This document shows positions 45,961 to 59,560 of a DNA stretch of 64,000 nt, piece by piece. The stretch's first letter is position 1. Every line of letters begins with the position of its first letter. Source of the DNA: Sipunculus nudus (lineage: Eukaryota; Annelida; Sipuncula; Golfingiida; Sipunculidae); the NCBI GenBank assembly GCA_026874595.1, contig CM049320.1, forward strand, positions 4,277,464 through 4,341,463. The letters run 5' to 3'. The translations under genes were made by a program, and so were the position numbers. Under the pieces are notes generated by a model. That model was given only the letters and a program-made list of their open reading frames with translations. It did no database searches and had not been told where the DNA came from.

Positions 45961-46465
45961 TTGAAAAGATTAACCTATATAGACAAGATCTAGTCGTCCT
46001 AATGATTTTCACAAGAAACTAAAAACAAAATGACTGCATGTTCTGGATGGTGTTCTCTTTGTGAAGACAAGACTACTGACTTTTCAAGTGGGTCGGGCCC
46101 CTCTCTCGTGAGTTTTGCAACAATATGATGTATTACTAACAAAACCTACAATTCATAAACATGTACTTACAGACAGCCTGGTACATCACAAGGAAAGACA
46201 CTGAACATCAGTTTACGTAACGAAGTCACACAACTACACATAACACAAATGGTACATATCAGTATCAAAGAATTGGAATGAATTTTATATACAGATCTAG
46301 AGCTATTGTTATACTGCTTCAACCAGTCTTTGTATTGTTACCGAAATTTCTCTTTATGAACTGGACTTGTTCCACTTTTTTCTGGCTGTCCTTTTTCTGT
46401 ATCGTCATTCGACTCAACAAAATATACATAAAGCTATATTTTTTTGTTTCTGATGCTAGCACCTG

Positions 46466-46537
<72 letters not shown>
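46466..46537. repeat. (CA)n-(TA)n microsatellite
   Basis: CA run passing into a long TA run. Confidence 0.95.
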
Positions 46538-46540
<3 letters not shown>

Positions 46541-47195
46541 CTGCTTCCATTTATTATCTATATTCCCTCGTTCGGTATATATATCAATCAGATCCTTTCA
46601 TAAACCTGCTTCGAAAATTTTTGTTTATTTATATTTAAAATAAGTTACCTTTTTTAATCCTTTCACCTGAAATTTTGTTAATAAAACCATTTTATGGCCA
46701 ACTTTATTATAAGAACTGAATCTTAATCTTTGATCTAAAATAGTTCATAATTTCCTCTGATTCAAAATGATAAATTACCCAACTTGAAAAAAAACTCAGA
46801 CCAAAAAGGACTTCATATTTACATAACATCCTGAATGTCCTGGGACATAATGTTCTCATAATATATATATACCATTTTGTATATAATTTAAGACTAATTA
46901 TGTCCATGTTTTATTAATTAAAAAAAAAAACGTTGGCCCATCATGTTACTTCTCTCGCATACTTGTCATCATTAATTGTACTTTTTATCTAATAATTCTA
47001 ATTTATTCCTAGTTAGTGGCATGGAAGCCCCAACTTGCACATTTTCTTTTCTTCTCTTTATCATATTTCGTACCTTATAGACGATACCTTATAAATAAAC
47101 ATCTAATTAAAGTGAAAAAGGTTGAAGTGTGTGTGTGCCACATTATCTCAAAAGGTCAACCAGGGACACATATTGCTGGCCGAATTTCACTGTAC

Positions 47196-47520
47196 CTTCA
47201 TTTTCATCAACCCGGACATTGACTTGATGGTCTCCCAGGTCAGTTTTATTGAGATTTTTTAGCAGACGACACTCTTCACTGCCGTTGACTGAGAGTTCCT
47301 GATAACCCTCACACTCAGGGAGAGAGGCACAGCGTAGTGTACATGACCACCGCAGTATGTCAGGTGGCACTTTTAGTGTCGTCCCTGTCGAATTCAAACA
47401 AATCGTACCATAATAGGTCACTTCTGATGCTGTGACGTCATGAAACATAATCAGAAGAAAACCGATAGCGACCAGTGCATGGAAAGCGGACACTCTCTGG
47501 AGAGTAGACATGTCACCCAT
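47196..47520 (-). CDS. C1q-domain secreted protein, exon 1 (signal peptide + PAN/apple-like module)
   Basis: The start at 47520 (MGDM) or the in-frame ATG three codons later is followed by a hydrophobic stretch, HALVAIGFLLIMFHDVTA, a good signal peptide. The mature part has WSCTLRCASLPECEGYQEL and EECRLLKN, a PAN/apple-like disulfide pattern, plus N-glycosylation sequons. Donor GAAG|GTACAG, phase 1. Splicing exons 47520-47196, 45120-45037, 40346-40224, 35224-35108, 33956-33487 and 32770-32072 gives 1818 bases, exactly 606 codons with stop. The gene lies head-to-head with its paralogue at 54790. Confidence 0.85.
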
Positions 47521-50500
47521 GTCACGTTTCCGCCGCGCGTCTCTCTCTCTTCCGAAACCGCACGATGATACGGACTATATGCTACGCTATTTTGTTTCTC
47601 TGCGTAGCCCATGGCAACCGCCTTCACACATACCCGTGCCTGAACATCATTAAATATTTAACCCCAACATTTCGGGGTAAATGTGCTCATTTTTTTAAAG
47701 CTGACAAGTACATCCCTATTTGTCCTTTGAGTGTACCAGACAAAGAAGTTTTCTTGGACGAGCGTTTTGTTGTTTAGCTAACGCGCTGCACAACTCCCCA
47801 TTTTACTCTTCTCCGTATATTTTCCGCTTTTCTTTTATTGATTGAAGTAAAATTATCAGTGGACAGTGTGTGTATGTGTTATTCCAACTCATTCTTATTT
47901 GATACATGTACTTTTGTGCAGTTAAATTCTTATAAATTCTAATATTCTTAAATATTAATAGCCACTATAATGAATGTTCATGATTGGATTATTTTTACAT
48001 CATTTAAACACTTTGAGATTTACTATTGTGCCTTATTTTTTAAGGGACGGAATCAGGATATGCTTATTCTTTCCCACTATCAGTTTTGCTTTATACTAAA
48101 TGTTTCCCAGCAAAACCGTCCAAGCACACAGTTTCAAATATTTTTGCACTTCGAATACTCGGAGGGTACGGCCCTGAGCCCTTAGGCTCTTTAACAATTT
48201 GTTATGGTTCTGCGTGTGAGCAAACACAGCCCACGACCCATAACAAAGTCACATGACCAGAGGGCAGATTTTGCGCATGTGCGACAGATTCCAAACAAGG
48301 ACTAGTCCAAACTAATCCACACATATACATGGACCTTAATGCCCTATGATATATCTTTGCTGATAGGACATTAACATCCATGGGTCGAATACAGATACAT
48401 TGTAGAACCTGTCGCAATAGGCCTGCACGATAGGTCCAGGGATCTTATTTGAAATGACACAGTGTGAGCCCACGTATTGGATCCCTGAATCACTGCAACA
48501 CGCGATGTTTCAGCAAGCGGGAACATGTATTACTTTTTTAGACCAAATCTGTCAGGGCATCACGTGACTGACCGGTGTTGTTGCTCAGGCGATACATTGA
48601 GCCGCACGCGCTGTGTTTATGTTGACGCCTGTGATCGCGCCTTGTCAACCTTTTTTAAAACTTGGGTACCGGGATAAGCAAACCGTGTCAGGGCAACATT
48701 CTTGTCGTTACTTATTTATTTCAAAGAGAAGTGTTGATTCAACATACTTTATATTTGATTAGACCCCTCTAAATCCTGTTGTACATATGGTAATGTTGAA
48801 CTTGCCAAGGTCCAAATCCCGATCTGGACCAAATACCGATCTAACTGGCCTAATCCCGGATCGGGATTTGGGCTGGACCAAGGCTGTACCAGATCCAGAT
48901 CTGGATTGAGGCCGGAATGAATCCTGATTTTGATTTGGTCAAGATTGGTCTAGATCGGGATGTAGGTCTTGACATAAAAAAACATAATTCCATAACAACA
49001 AAATACTACTGCAAAACGATGATGGACTTATGTTGGCCCATACAGGGGATATAATAACAAAAATGTATGTATGTATGTAAACATTTATGTTTGTGTATAT
49101 ATCAGATCCAGTGGAAGGTAGATTAATGTCAAGTACACTTGACCCTTTGAAACCTCCAATAAAAACGAGGTTATGTTAATGGTACCCTTTTCACAAGGTA
49201 TAGGCAAAATCATTTATCATTTCATAATGATTTCGTGGCAAGGGGATATCAGAGACACACAACATGTTACCAGAACAGTATTTCATCTATATTGGCTCTA
49301 TTCTACTGCTTATAATTATTTTGACCGGTTTTATCAATTTGATTATTCTCGATTGTTTTGGTCTGATATGATCGAAAATAAGTTTGGTGTTCTCAAATAT
49401 ACACATGATCTAAGTAAATTCGGGGTCACATAATAATTAATCAGAAGTGGATCCGAGGGGTTGGGAGATTTTTTAAGGATTTCAGATAAAATTTTGCCGC
49501 CTAGACCCCCCTGCCTTTTCAGGAATATTTTTGGTTTTGTCATAAATCCCTCCTGGGATGAACCGTGGGTCGAAAGAAAAAAGTGAAAACACAAATACCG
49601 TCATAGTGTGCTTGATCATATAGGTAGTCATTTTATGGAATAACATCATCCTAAAACCAGAACGTATTTTTAATGTAAAAAATATAGGTCTAAATTAACC
49701 TAGATGATATAAACATAAACATGTATTTAAAACTTGAAATGTAATATTGACCGCCATCTTGGATTTTCATAGAGTAGCAAAGTTTCATTATGTTGCCATC
49801 AAACGGTATATCTAAAATATGTTAAAGGACAGCTGGGAGTGGATTCATTTTCGTCTAGCCCTTGTTTTATGTATTAATCCCATTAGTTCCCGGCGTGGCT
49901 ATACGTGTGTATTGGTGCGTGCATCCTGGGATACGATTTACACAATTGAGGTTTCTATAGATACAACATACAATGGTTACACTACCTAACATAGATCAAT
50001 ATATAACACAAATATTGTCAAAGGAGGGTTTATTCAGCAATGTATTATTCAGCAGCTAGCTAAAAGCCTCCATTACAAAAACCCTCCTCATTACATACAC
50101 AATAGTTTTTTTTTTTAATTTGCAGGTTTGTTTTAATTTTTTTAAAGTGCCAATTAAAGTTTTAATGACTGTAATGAGCGCTATAAAAATATGAATGTAA
50201 TGTAATGCAATTACAAAACGAAAATATTTGTTTACTAACTCCTTTAGTAACCTAAAACAACAACTGTGTAATCACGTTGATCAAAAGGTTCCCTTCGTTC
50301 CTCTTCGGACAGACTGAGTTCACACAGCGCCACGGTGCGACGAGGTCCATAAAGGTCAAGTCTTTTTCACTCAGGCTACATGAATACATGAACACGCGTA
50401 ATCCAGGCTTCACTGCATTAAGATTTAAGACCCGTGTAATGAAAAAAAAAAACGGGGAGCTTGGGGTTCAGGGAAGGGTGAAACTTTAAGGGTGAGGGGC

Positions 50501-51346
50501 TTTGGGAAAGAGTGAAGAGGGTATCGGGTGTGAGACGAGTTAATGAAAAATCCTTCTTGCTAAAAACGTACATTTTCTTATATTTTCGTCAGCTAATCAC
50601 ACGGTTAAATTGGTTTGAAGAACACTAATATGAAAAAAAATACTCAGACCAATGTTTGGTTTCTCATACATCGCATGTAAATACCCCCCCCCCCCCCCCC
50701 CGCATAAAAAAATATAGACTTCTTTCGAGAAAATAAAACTATAACATTTCGGAATTTCCTGTATAATATTCGGCTATTATTCATTTAGCAAATCATTACT
50801 GCCATTATCAATTTGTATCCCGATCATATTAAATTGTTACCGAACACCTATAATTGAAATTAGAAATATTTTTTATATAATCCAAAGTGAAGCTAGATAT
50901 AGCTGTTGTTTTACAAAGCGCATTTAGATTTTATGTCCTTATTTGAATATCATAATATTTTAACAGGCCTCAGGACTTTCCTTATTTAAAAAGATAAAAA
51001 GTGTAAAACATCTGTTGGAAAATCTTAAATCACTTAGGTTTTCCTGTAACATTAATTTAATCACAAACGAATGGATTATTCGATAGTTATTTCATTTTAT
51101 CCTCTGTTTACAAAAGATAACAATTGTGTAGCTGCCCATAAAGTATGTATTGTCATATGTTAGTAAGTCATGTTATGACGCTGCCGTTCTGGAATGATCT
51201 TTAAAGCGTCACTTTACGGGCGCTAGCTTAACTAAACCTGTAGGCCAGGATTTCATGATGAATTTTCAGTTGTATAAAATCTATAAAAATACTGAAACGG
51301 TCTACTTTGAACAATTTTACAGCTTAATTCTGGTATATTCTGATAC

Positions 51347-51401
<55 letters not shown>

Positions 51402-52030
51402 ACCCATTTATATTCATATATGAGTTATATTTGAAGAGAAACGTACACACAGACACACACACGAACGGTGATGAACGCATACCTTTTTGGCTTAGGATAA
51501 AACCCAGCTTTTATAAAGTCAAAATGAGATCAGCTGGTTTCTGCTACCTCGTCACCCGTGTGTCATCTGTGGCCTTTCTCGTGAATACATTTGTTTGTAT
51601 TTTGTTCGCGAGGGTTTCAAATTTGCGATATCTGCGAAATCGAAAATTTCAATGAAAATAAAACCTTCGTGAATAAGACGCCTAAACTGCGCAGGCGCAG
51701 GACATTAGTATCTAAGGTAAATTATCACATGGCAAAATATTGATGAAAATATCTAAAACACATCTTTCATATTATATGCAAATCGAACATAAAAATTACA
51801 GTTGATAAGAGACTGTTATATTACTTGAATATAATGAAGAAGGATGTACACTAGTTCGATGGAAATTTTAAGATAATGTGCGCATATTATAGATTATTTT
51901 ACAGCAGATATACTCTGTGAAGTTAGTTGCACTGTGTGGTTAACTGCATGGTAAAATCGCAAAAAATGGAATTAAAAAAAAACAAGAAATTGAGAATCGA
52001 GAACATTAAATCAGCCACAGTAATCAAAGG
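47521..52030. other. Intergenic region between divergent paralogues, no gene seen
   Basis: Contains a (TA)n tract at 51351-51399, a poly-C run at 50685-50701 and a compositionally odd stretch at 48815-48960. A CATATAG near 47575 could be a weak TATA-like element for the minus-strand gene. Short ORFs lack domains. Confidence 0.5.
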
Positions 52031-52095
52031 ACTGTGGAAGGAAACAATTTGAAATTAGAAATAGATCTTGAAGTTTCCCTTTCATATGCCGCAAT

Positions 52096-54140
52096 AGAGC
52101 TTGACCCTGTGCTGGAGGTTAGCTTTTTATATACCGAAACAAATTATGACCATGTGCTGGAGGTTAGCTTTTTAAATACCACAACAAATTATGACCATGT
52201 GCTGGAGGTTAGCTTTTTATATACCACAACAAATTATGATCATGTGCTGGAGGTTAGCTTTTTAAATACCACAACAAATTATGATCATGTGCTGAAGGTT
52301 GGCTTTTATATACCACAACAAATTATAACCATTTGCTGGAGGTTAGCTTTTTATATACCACAACAAATTATAACCATGTGCTGGAGGTTGGCTTTTTATA
52401 TACCACAACAAATTATGACCATTTTCTGGAGGTTAGCTTTTTTAATACCACAACAAATTATGACCATGTGCTGGAGGTTGGCCTTTTATATACCACAACA
52501 AATTATGACCCTGTGCAGGAGGTTAGCTTTTTATATACCACAACAAATTATGACCATGTGCTGGAGGTTGGCTTTTTATATACCACAACAAATTATGACC
52601 ATGCGCTGGAGGTTAGCTTTTTATATACCACAACAAATTATGACCATGTGCTGGAGGTTGGCTTTTTATATACCACAACAAATTATGACCATGTGCTGGA
52701 GGTTAGCTTTTTAAAATACCACAACAAATTATGACCATGTGCTGGAGGTTGGCCTTTTATATACCACAACAAATTATGACCATGTGCTGGAGGTTGGCTT
52801 TTTATATACCACAACAAATTATGACCCTGTGCTGGAGGTTAGCTTTTTATATACCACAACAAATTATGACCCTGTGCTGGAGGTTGGCTTTTTATATACC
52901 ACAACAAATTATGACCCTGTGCTGGAGGTTGGCTTTTTATATACCACAACAAATTATGACCCTGTGCTGGAGGTTAGCTTTTTATATACCACAACAAATT
53001 ATGACCCTGTGCTGGAGGTTGGCTTTTTATATACCACAACAAATTATGACCCTGTGCTGGAGGTTGGCTTTTTATATACCACAACAAATTATGACCCTGT
53101 GCTGGAGGTTGGATTTTTATATACCACAACAAATTATGACCCTGTGCTGGAGGTTGGCTTTTTATATACCACAACAAATTATGACCCTGTGCTGGAGGTT
53201 GGCTTTTTATATACCACAACAAATTATGACCCTGTGCTGGAGGTTAGCTTTTTATATACAACAACAAATTATGACCCTGTGCTGGAGGTTGGCTTTTTAT
53301 ATACCACAACAAATTATGACCCTGTGCTGGAGGTTGGCTTTTTATATACCACAACAAATTATGACCCTGTGCTGGAGGTTGGCTTTTTATATACCACAAC
53401 AAATTATGACCCTGTGCTGGAGGTTAGCTTTTTATATACCACAACAAATTATGACCATGTGCTGGAGGTTGGCTTTTTATATACCACAACAAATTATGAC
53501 CCTGTGCTGGAGGTTAGCTTTTTATATACCAGAACAAATTATGACCCTGTGCTGGAGGTTAGCTTTTTATATACCACAACAAATTATGACCCTGTGTTGG
53601 CGGTTGGCCTTTTATACATCACAATAGATTTTGACCCTGGGCTTGAGGCTGCCTTTAGTATACAACCAACAAATATTGACCCTGTGCTGGCGGTTAGCCT
53701 TTTATATAGACAACAGATTTTGACCCTCGGCTGGAGGCTGCCTTTAATATACAACCAACAAATATTGATCCTATGCTGGCGGTTAGCCTTTTAAACAACA
53801 CAACAGATTTTGACCACGGCTAGAGGTTGCCTTAAATATACCACAACAGATTTTGACCCTGGGCTGGAATTTAGCTTTTTATATACCACAACAAATGTTG
53901 ACCATGTGTTGGAGGTTGGCTTGTTATAAACCCCATCAATTTTGACCCTGTGCTGGAGGTTAGCTTTTTTTCAAACCAAAACAGATTTTGACCCTGTGCT
54001 AGAGGTTGGTATTTTATGTACCACAACAGATTTTGACCCTGTGCTGGAGGTTGCTATTTATGCACTACATAAGACTTTACCATATGCTGGAAGTCTGCCT
54101 TTTATATCATACAACAGATTTTGTCCATGCACTGGAGGTT
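52096..54140. repeat. 45-bp minisatellite, about 45 units
   Basis: Unit core CTGGAGGTTGGCTTTTTATA then TACCACAACAAATTATGACCCTGTG, 45 bp exactly (15 codons). About 34 regular units lie up to 53640, then degenerate units with a longer alternating pattern to about 54140. Since 45 is a multiple of three and the unit has no stop in three frames, long repetitive ORFs appear in two + frames and one - frame. One frame reads LEVGFLYTTTNYDPV per unit. No signal peptide, splice context or domain, so it is treated as non-coding. Confidence 0.9.
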
Positions 54141-54696
54141 TACCCCACAAATAGTCTAGTAATGTAGCAACATTCATACATCTGTCTTATATTGGCAGTG
54201 ACATTCCATGGACCAGACTGGTTGGTTTAAGGTCTTGTTACCTGTCGTGAACTTGCCTGTGGTTAAATAAACAATAATAGGTTCTCATGATATCCTCAAA
54301 TTTGTCATTTTCTCCATTTAAAATTGACATTACATGTCAGTAGTTTTAATCTTATCCCAACCAACGAATTGGTGATCACATCTGCATTGAGACAAAGATG
54401 GTCAGAGATGATATCTTAGCCTCATTTGTTATACAGAAACAGAAACTCTTTTCCGCCCCCATTTTTTTTTTTTTGTTTCTTTGGGTAAAGCTTCTGTAAG
54501 GTAATAAGTTTTAAATCATCAGTAAGTTCAAGATAAATATTCAAAATGGACAATGTCAAATTGATAGACGTTATACATGACACACGTAACATTAAGTCTG
54601 TATTACAAGGAACCGGTTGATATTAAATTAATATTTAGTATACACAAAGCGTCGTCACCCTGGAGTTTCTTGCACAACGCCTCGGCATAATAAGCA

Positions 54697-54714
54697 TATA
54701 TAATATGACGCAAT
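54697..54714 (+). promoter_or_regulatory. Candidate TATA box and adjacent C/EBP-ATF-like site
   Basis: TATATAA at 54697-54703 lies about 90 bp before the ATG at 54790. TGACGCAAT, a C/EBP-ATF composite-like sequence, follows at 54706. Position is plausible for the plus-strand PAN/EGF gene. Short motifs in AT-rich DNA are weak evidence. Confidence 0.3.
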
Positions 54715-54789
54715 CAATAATTGCTCCATACAAAGCGCGGGTATTAACGTGACGGCACGCTCGCCAAGCGACGCATCTTAGAATCTAAC

Positions 54790-55063
54790 ATGATCTCCCT
54801 GATGTTTATTTTCATTGGTTTCTGCGCATCTTCAGACGTGGTTCATTTTGATTATAGATGTCTTAAAGTAACAGGAAAGCCTCTAAACAAACCGAGCGGA
54901 TTCAGCTGGAAATCTTGTACGCTCCAGTGTGCTGCGGTCCCAGAGTGTGAGGGGTACCAGGAATTCTGGGAAAACGGGAAAGAAGTGTGTCGTCTGCTCA
55001 CAGATGTGAAGCGAAATGAACTGGGGGACCAAAGGGTCAATGTCCGTCTTGGTCAAGGCGAAT
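54790..55063 (+). CDS. PAN/EGF secreted protein (paralogue), exon 1: signal peptide + PAN-like module
   Basis: Starts MISLMFIFIGFCASSD, a short signal peptide. The mature part contains SCTLQCAAVPECEGYQEF, EVCRLL and LGDQRVNVRLG, clearly homologous to the minus-strand exon at 47196 (SCTLRCASLPECEGYQEL, ECRLL, LGDHQVNVRVD). Donor GAAT|GTAAGA, phase 1, as in the paralogue. The open frame past the donor is intronic read-through. The protein is probably PAN-EGF-EGF-C1q like its partner, but C1q exons are not in the window. Confidence 0.85.
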
Positions 55064-56675
55064 GTAAGATATTTATCTTTCCATATTTTGAAATCTTTGC
55101 CCTTAATTCATACCTACAAATCCAATCGCATCGAAATCTTCCGCAGACAGATTCGCGTCTTGACTCTTTTCTCAGAGTAACTTACCGTTGTATTTGCGTG
55201 CCCTTATCAGACGCTTTTTCATTCCTTGCAAGCATCGCCGAAGCTTGCCGCCATTGTTTGTGTGGACTTTGACAGGGATGCCGCAGGGATATACCATTAG
55301 TTATGATTAAAACAGGCATAATAGCCTGATTCTTTCGTTTTTTTCATGTACGTACACAGTGCACACTCTGGCATGAACTATATCATTTTAATGTTTACAT
55401 GTTTTATTGATAGAATACAGGATTATATGTTACATATTTTTTTATAAAGATTTTAAAAAAAATTTAAAAAGCCGAAGTATATGGATCACATAAAAGAAAA
55501 CAGCTTCACTATAAAAAATACATGATCTCGGCGGAGGGAGGAGGGAAGATCCATGAACTATTATACCAAATCAGTTTTATTGACAAGTTGAAAAAGAAAG
55601 GATATTCTGCATAGGATAAAAGGTTACTTTATGTGAAATAAATTTTGAAATGCTAAAATCCTCATTAAAACATATTTTTCACGTTTACACGGATTGTTTT
55701 GAAACCTTGAATTTCAACAAACTGATTTTTTTTGGCTATTCCTCTTACACAAGATTGTCAGAAAATGTCATATCCAAAACAGCACTGAAATTCAACAGAA
55801 ATATTTTCGTCATTTTTACAATGTTTCAGGGCTCGCAGAAATCGTGTACCGTAGAATACACCAGACCAGCCGTTTTAAACAGAAAATGAAGTGAGACACG
55901 CATTCCGCTGGGGAAAATGTGTTTGAACTGCATTAGATTCCAGACCAACAAAACAATTGCTGTTTCTTCTAGATATGCCTAAACATTTTGATCTAGTCTG
56001 AATTTTTCTGTTGTTAAACACTAATATATGTCATTAGAAATCTGTATGAAAAAAGTCAAATAAACCGCTTTTTAAATAGCTTGTGAAAACATTGTTGATG
56101 TCTGCATTTCCTTTATTTCTTATCCGGGCTTTCTGTTTCGTCTCAGGTCGATATCGGCTTGCTCAAAGTTTATTTTTCATCATTGTTTCGTGTTTTGCTT
56201 TTCCACAGACCTGTGGTTTTTGTTTTTCTTTCAAGTTTTTTATCTCTTTTCCTTTTTTTACATTGTTTGGAAAACGTTTTTCTTTTTCCAGCTGATCTGT
56301 GGTCCATCCATTCGTTTATCCAGTGACTTGTTTATTTCTTATCGACGCTTTCTGTTTCGTCTCTGGTCGATAGCGGCTTTGTTACAAGTTTATTGATCTT
56401 CATTGTTTCATGTTTTGCTTTCCCACAGATCTGTGGTTTGTGTTATTTAAGTTAACCATTTTTTTTTCTCTTTTTTAACATTGTTTGGAAAATGTGTTAC
56501 TTATTCCAGCTGATCTGTGGTCCATCCATTGGTTTATCCAGGGACTTGTCATTTGTTTTACAGAAGCTGTAATTTACTTCTACTGTTTTTCTCATTTCAG
56601 CCGACCAATGTTTCGTTTACGTTTTCTAGTTGACCTGTGATTGGTGTTTCCATGGTATTTGATATGTTTTTTTAG
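55064..56675. other. Intron 1 of the plus-strand paralogue
   Basis: AT-rich with a T-rich tandem duplication (56108-56547). No further exon recognised. Confidence 0.6.
56108..56547. repeat. Tandem duplication, ~218-bp period
   Basis: Two diverged copies share tttatttcttatc, ctttctgtttcgtctc, cattgttt.gtgttttgctt, agctgatctgtggtccatcc and a terminal 'tttatccag'. Non-coding, intronic. Confidence 0.75.
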
Positions 56676-56759
56676 TTGAACTCTGCCCGACATATGAACA
56701 AAGAAGATGTATCTGTGACCCCGGCTACTGGCTTCACGACAACCTGTCTGACTGCCTGG
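56676..56759 (+). CDS. PAN/EGF secreted protein (paralogue), exon 2: half-EGF module
   Basis: 84 bp, phase 1-1, acceptor ATATGTTTTTTTAG, donor CTGG|GTAAGT. Encodes ELCPTYEQRRCICDPGYWL then HDNLSDC, a four-cysteine half-EGF. Same length, phase and cysteine spacing as the minus-strand exon at 45037, so the two genes share exon structure. Confidence 0.85.
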
Positions 56760-58147
56760 GTAAGTATACTTCATATAATTACATATATTTTACAATTATG
56801 AGTAGTCTTATTTTGGTTCCCAGCATTTGGCCGTAATCTGATTCTGATTACTCGTCACCTTCCCGAATTCTACCTTTTGCCTACACTGAGGCGGGCTATA
56901 CATCATAGTCATTATGTGATACATGGCATTTGCATTGACAGAAATTTCTAAAACCTGTTACGTACAATCTAAGGAATACAAGCCCCCCGCTTTTTGTGGG
57001 GGACCCTTCAGTTGAATGTCCCAAAAACCGTGCTTGCATCAATTTATCCAATTATTCACAGGTTCATTCGTGCATGAGTGACTGTGTACTTTTGTGAATG
57101 TTCCTTGATGACGTTCCTAAATCCTGAGCATGTGCCGGATCCACAACCGAAATATAAACGATTTTTTCTTAGGCCTATTTCCGAAATGCCCTGAAAGTTT
57201 TATGAGATTCCGTTTATGATTGTGAGTTATGCTGTGACCAAACATGCACACAAACACACACAGAAGCACACACACGAACGGCGAGAAACGCATAACATGG
57301 CGGAGCAAATAATCAGGCACGTCATGTATACCTGTGGCCATCAGACATAGATGTAAAAACTAAAGTCTTTAACTTCTCGCAAAAAAAGAAGACCCTGATT
57401 AACCATTTGTCTTGAAGAACAGCAGTTAATTCGATATTGTAATACATAACATTGATGAGCTTTTCATTTTCTTGCGAAAATCTATTATAACAGAGCGCTT
57501 GTGAAATAGTATTCGATTCTAGTTTTAGACACACCTGTCAGATTCGCACCTGGATTGTTTTGTTTCCACCTGTATTAACATACTGCTTTTAATTTCTGTA
57601 ATTGTCAGATTTCCATGACATAGTTGCATTTAAAAAAAGCCATTGTAAGTAAATCAACTAGATATCGAAAAAAAAAGACTAAAAAGCACCCGGATGACGC
57701 GAACCTCCAACAGCGTTCTTGATCACCTGATCGGATATTTTACCAGGATCTTGAACACAATCTGGCAGCTGTTACGATATGGCAGGACACATACTAATTC
57801 AGTCCGAGGGACATGGGTATCAAGGTTTACCAACTGGATGATTCCATCATAGTCAGCTCTGTCCGCCCGAACAAAGAAGGCGTGACTGAGATGACACTTC
57901 TGAATATTACACTTAAGGTTAAACCATTATAAATATGAAAAACGATGGTCTCGACTTAGTCGGGGAATAATAGCCTCCTTCAAATTAAAAGTAAATGTTA
58001 TCAAAATTACCTCGACATTTAATGGACTGTTCTTTGGCTTCATAGCTTATTGAATGAAGTTGCTGACAGACAAACCATGCAACCAACATGCTCCCTTAAG
58101 CAGGAGGTCAAACAATAAAACTAGAAATATGCACACAGAGAGCACAG

Positions 58148-58395
58148 ACCTCCGCCAAGGCAAATGTTTATACCATTTGGCATTGTCAGAAATGCACCAT
58201 TTTTTCTTTACAAAATCCTGGATCCATATGGTGATTCGGATAACCCTCAAAATTGTTTAATTTTTCTTCTATCATTGCCGACTTATCCTAAATTTCATAA
58301 AAATCCGTTCAATACATTTTGAGTTATGTTGCTCAGACAAACAGACAAACATACCAACGCTGACAAAAACATAACCCCCGCCCCATGGCGGAGGT
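58148..58395. mobile_element. Short MITE-like element with ACCTCCGCC termini
   Basis: Starts ACCTCCGCCAAGG and ends CATGGCGGAGGT, giving an inverted terminal repeat of ACCTCCGCC. Internal 'atttcataaaaatccgttca', 'gagttatgttgct' and a 'cagacaaacagacaaac' run. About 248 bp, non-coding, of a type widespread in animal genomes. Confidence 0.6.
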
Positions 58396-59317
58396 TTTAA
58401 TTAATACGGTTAAAAAATCAGTTTATAAAATAAAGTATATCTCATTTAAGAACGCAGTGCAGTCTTTCTGTTTCTTGAAATATATTGCCGAAAAAAATAT
58501 ATGCACTAAACATTTTTATGGTTTGCCAACATTCTTTTATAATTTTCTAAGTATAATCAGCAACTATTCATTCAGTGGATCAGCTAGTCATTGTACGATA
58601 ATGACTTTCATTGTTCACCTCATCGGCGTATATTTTTTATGATGTAATAAAAGGCGAATGAGTGGATACTGGTTTGTTCAGGCTCCAAGAACCCTTGTGT
58701 TGATGTCTTTTTTTCAGGTTTGTCATTGTCAGCCAGTTTAGTACCTTCAGTGCCAATACAAAAAGCACGTTATTTTGATGATGAAAAAATATTTCTGCAT
58801 TGAATCTCATATTGTCTGAATAAATAATAACATTTTAAGTTGGTTTACGCCATATATTATTGATAATATATAAAAGTGCCACCTACCTTCTAAAAAGTCA
58901 GCAAATGAAATTAAAGTCGAAGTCACATATATAATATATCATTCACAGAATCCAACTGAAACGGCTGTATTACTTATTCAAATTTTATTGAAACTACTTT
59001 AATAATGTGTCAGAGCTTTTCGTGAATGAAACATGCAAGCACTACCAAGTGACGCCGCAGAAATAGACTGTTGTACCTGAGTGACACACTTTGGCATAAA
59101 ACATGGTGTTTCATGCGGGCTTTCATTGCTAAATAATGAATGTGTCCTATTGTGCAGTACCCTTTGATTCTCTTTCTGTCATTTGTATAAATGATGCTCC
59201 GGGTGACACGATAATCAATACAGTACACACTCTTTTATTTCAAGATCGCTGGCCGTCAATAAATTACGACGTTCAAAGTTTTTTTTCTTTATTCAACCAT
59301 GTGCACTGTAGACATAA

Positions 59318-59560
59318 GGCCTTAACAGTCGAGTGATAAAACGCCTAGCGCTCTCCGCTGGCCGCCTGGGTTCGATTCCCGGTCTAGCTATGAAAATTTA
59401 AAGTAGTGGCCCCTTGGAGGTCGGGGTTAACCCTGGGGTCTCCAGTTTCCTTCACACCTACAGACTATACTGATCGCCACATGCGTGCGAGCCTAAAAGA
59501 GTGCCTTGCGTTACAAGTAGTTTTTATACCTATAGTTCTACAACCAATGTAAAATTAAAT
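59318..59560 (+). mobile_element. tRNA-derived SINE-like sequence
   Basis: tRNA-like head with a strong box B, GGGTTCGATTCCCGG, near 59369, followed by a conserved-looking body (ggtcggggttaaccctgggg, tccagtttccttcacacc). Interpreted as a SINE, not a tRNA gene, because of the body and lack of a full cloverleaf. Confidence 0.5.

Noticed and set aside
52974-53222. Minus-strand ORF of MLWYIKSQPPAQGHN repeats
   Set aside because: Antisense reading of the 45-bp minisatellite.
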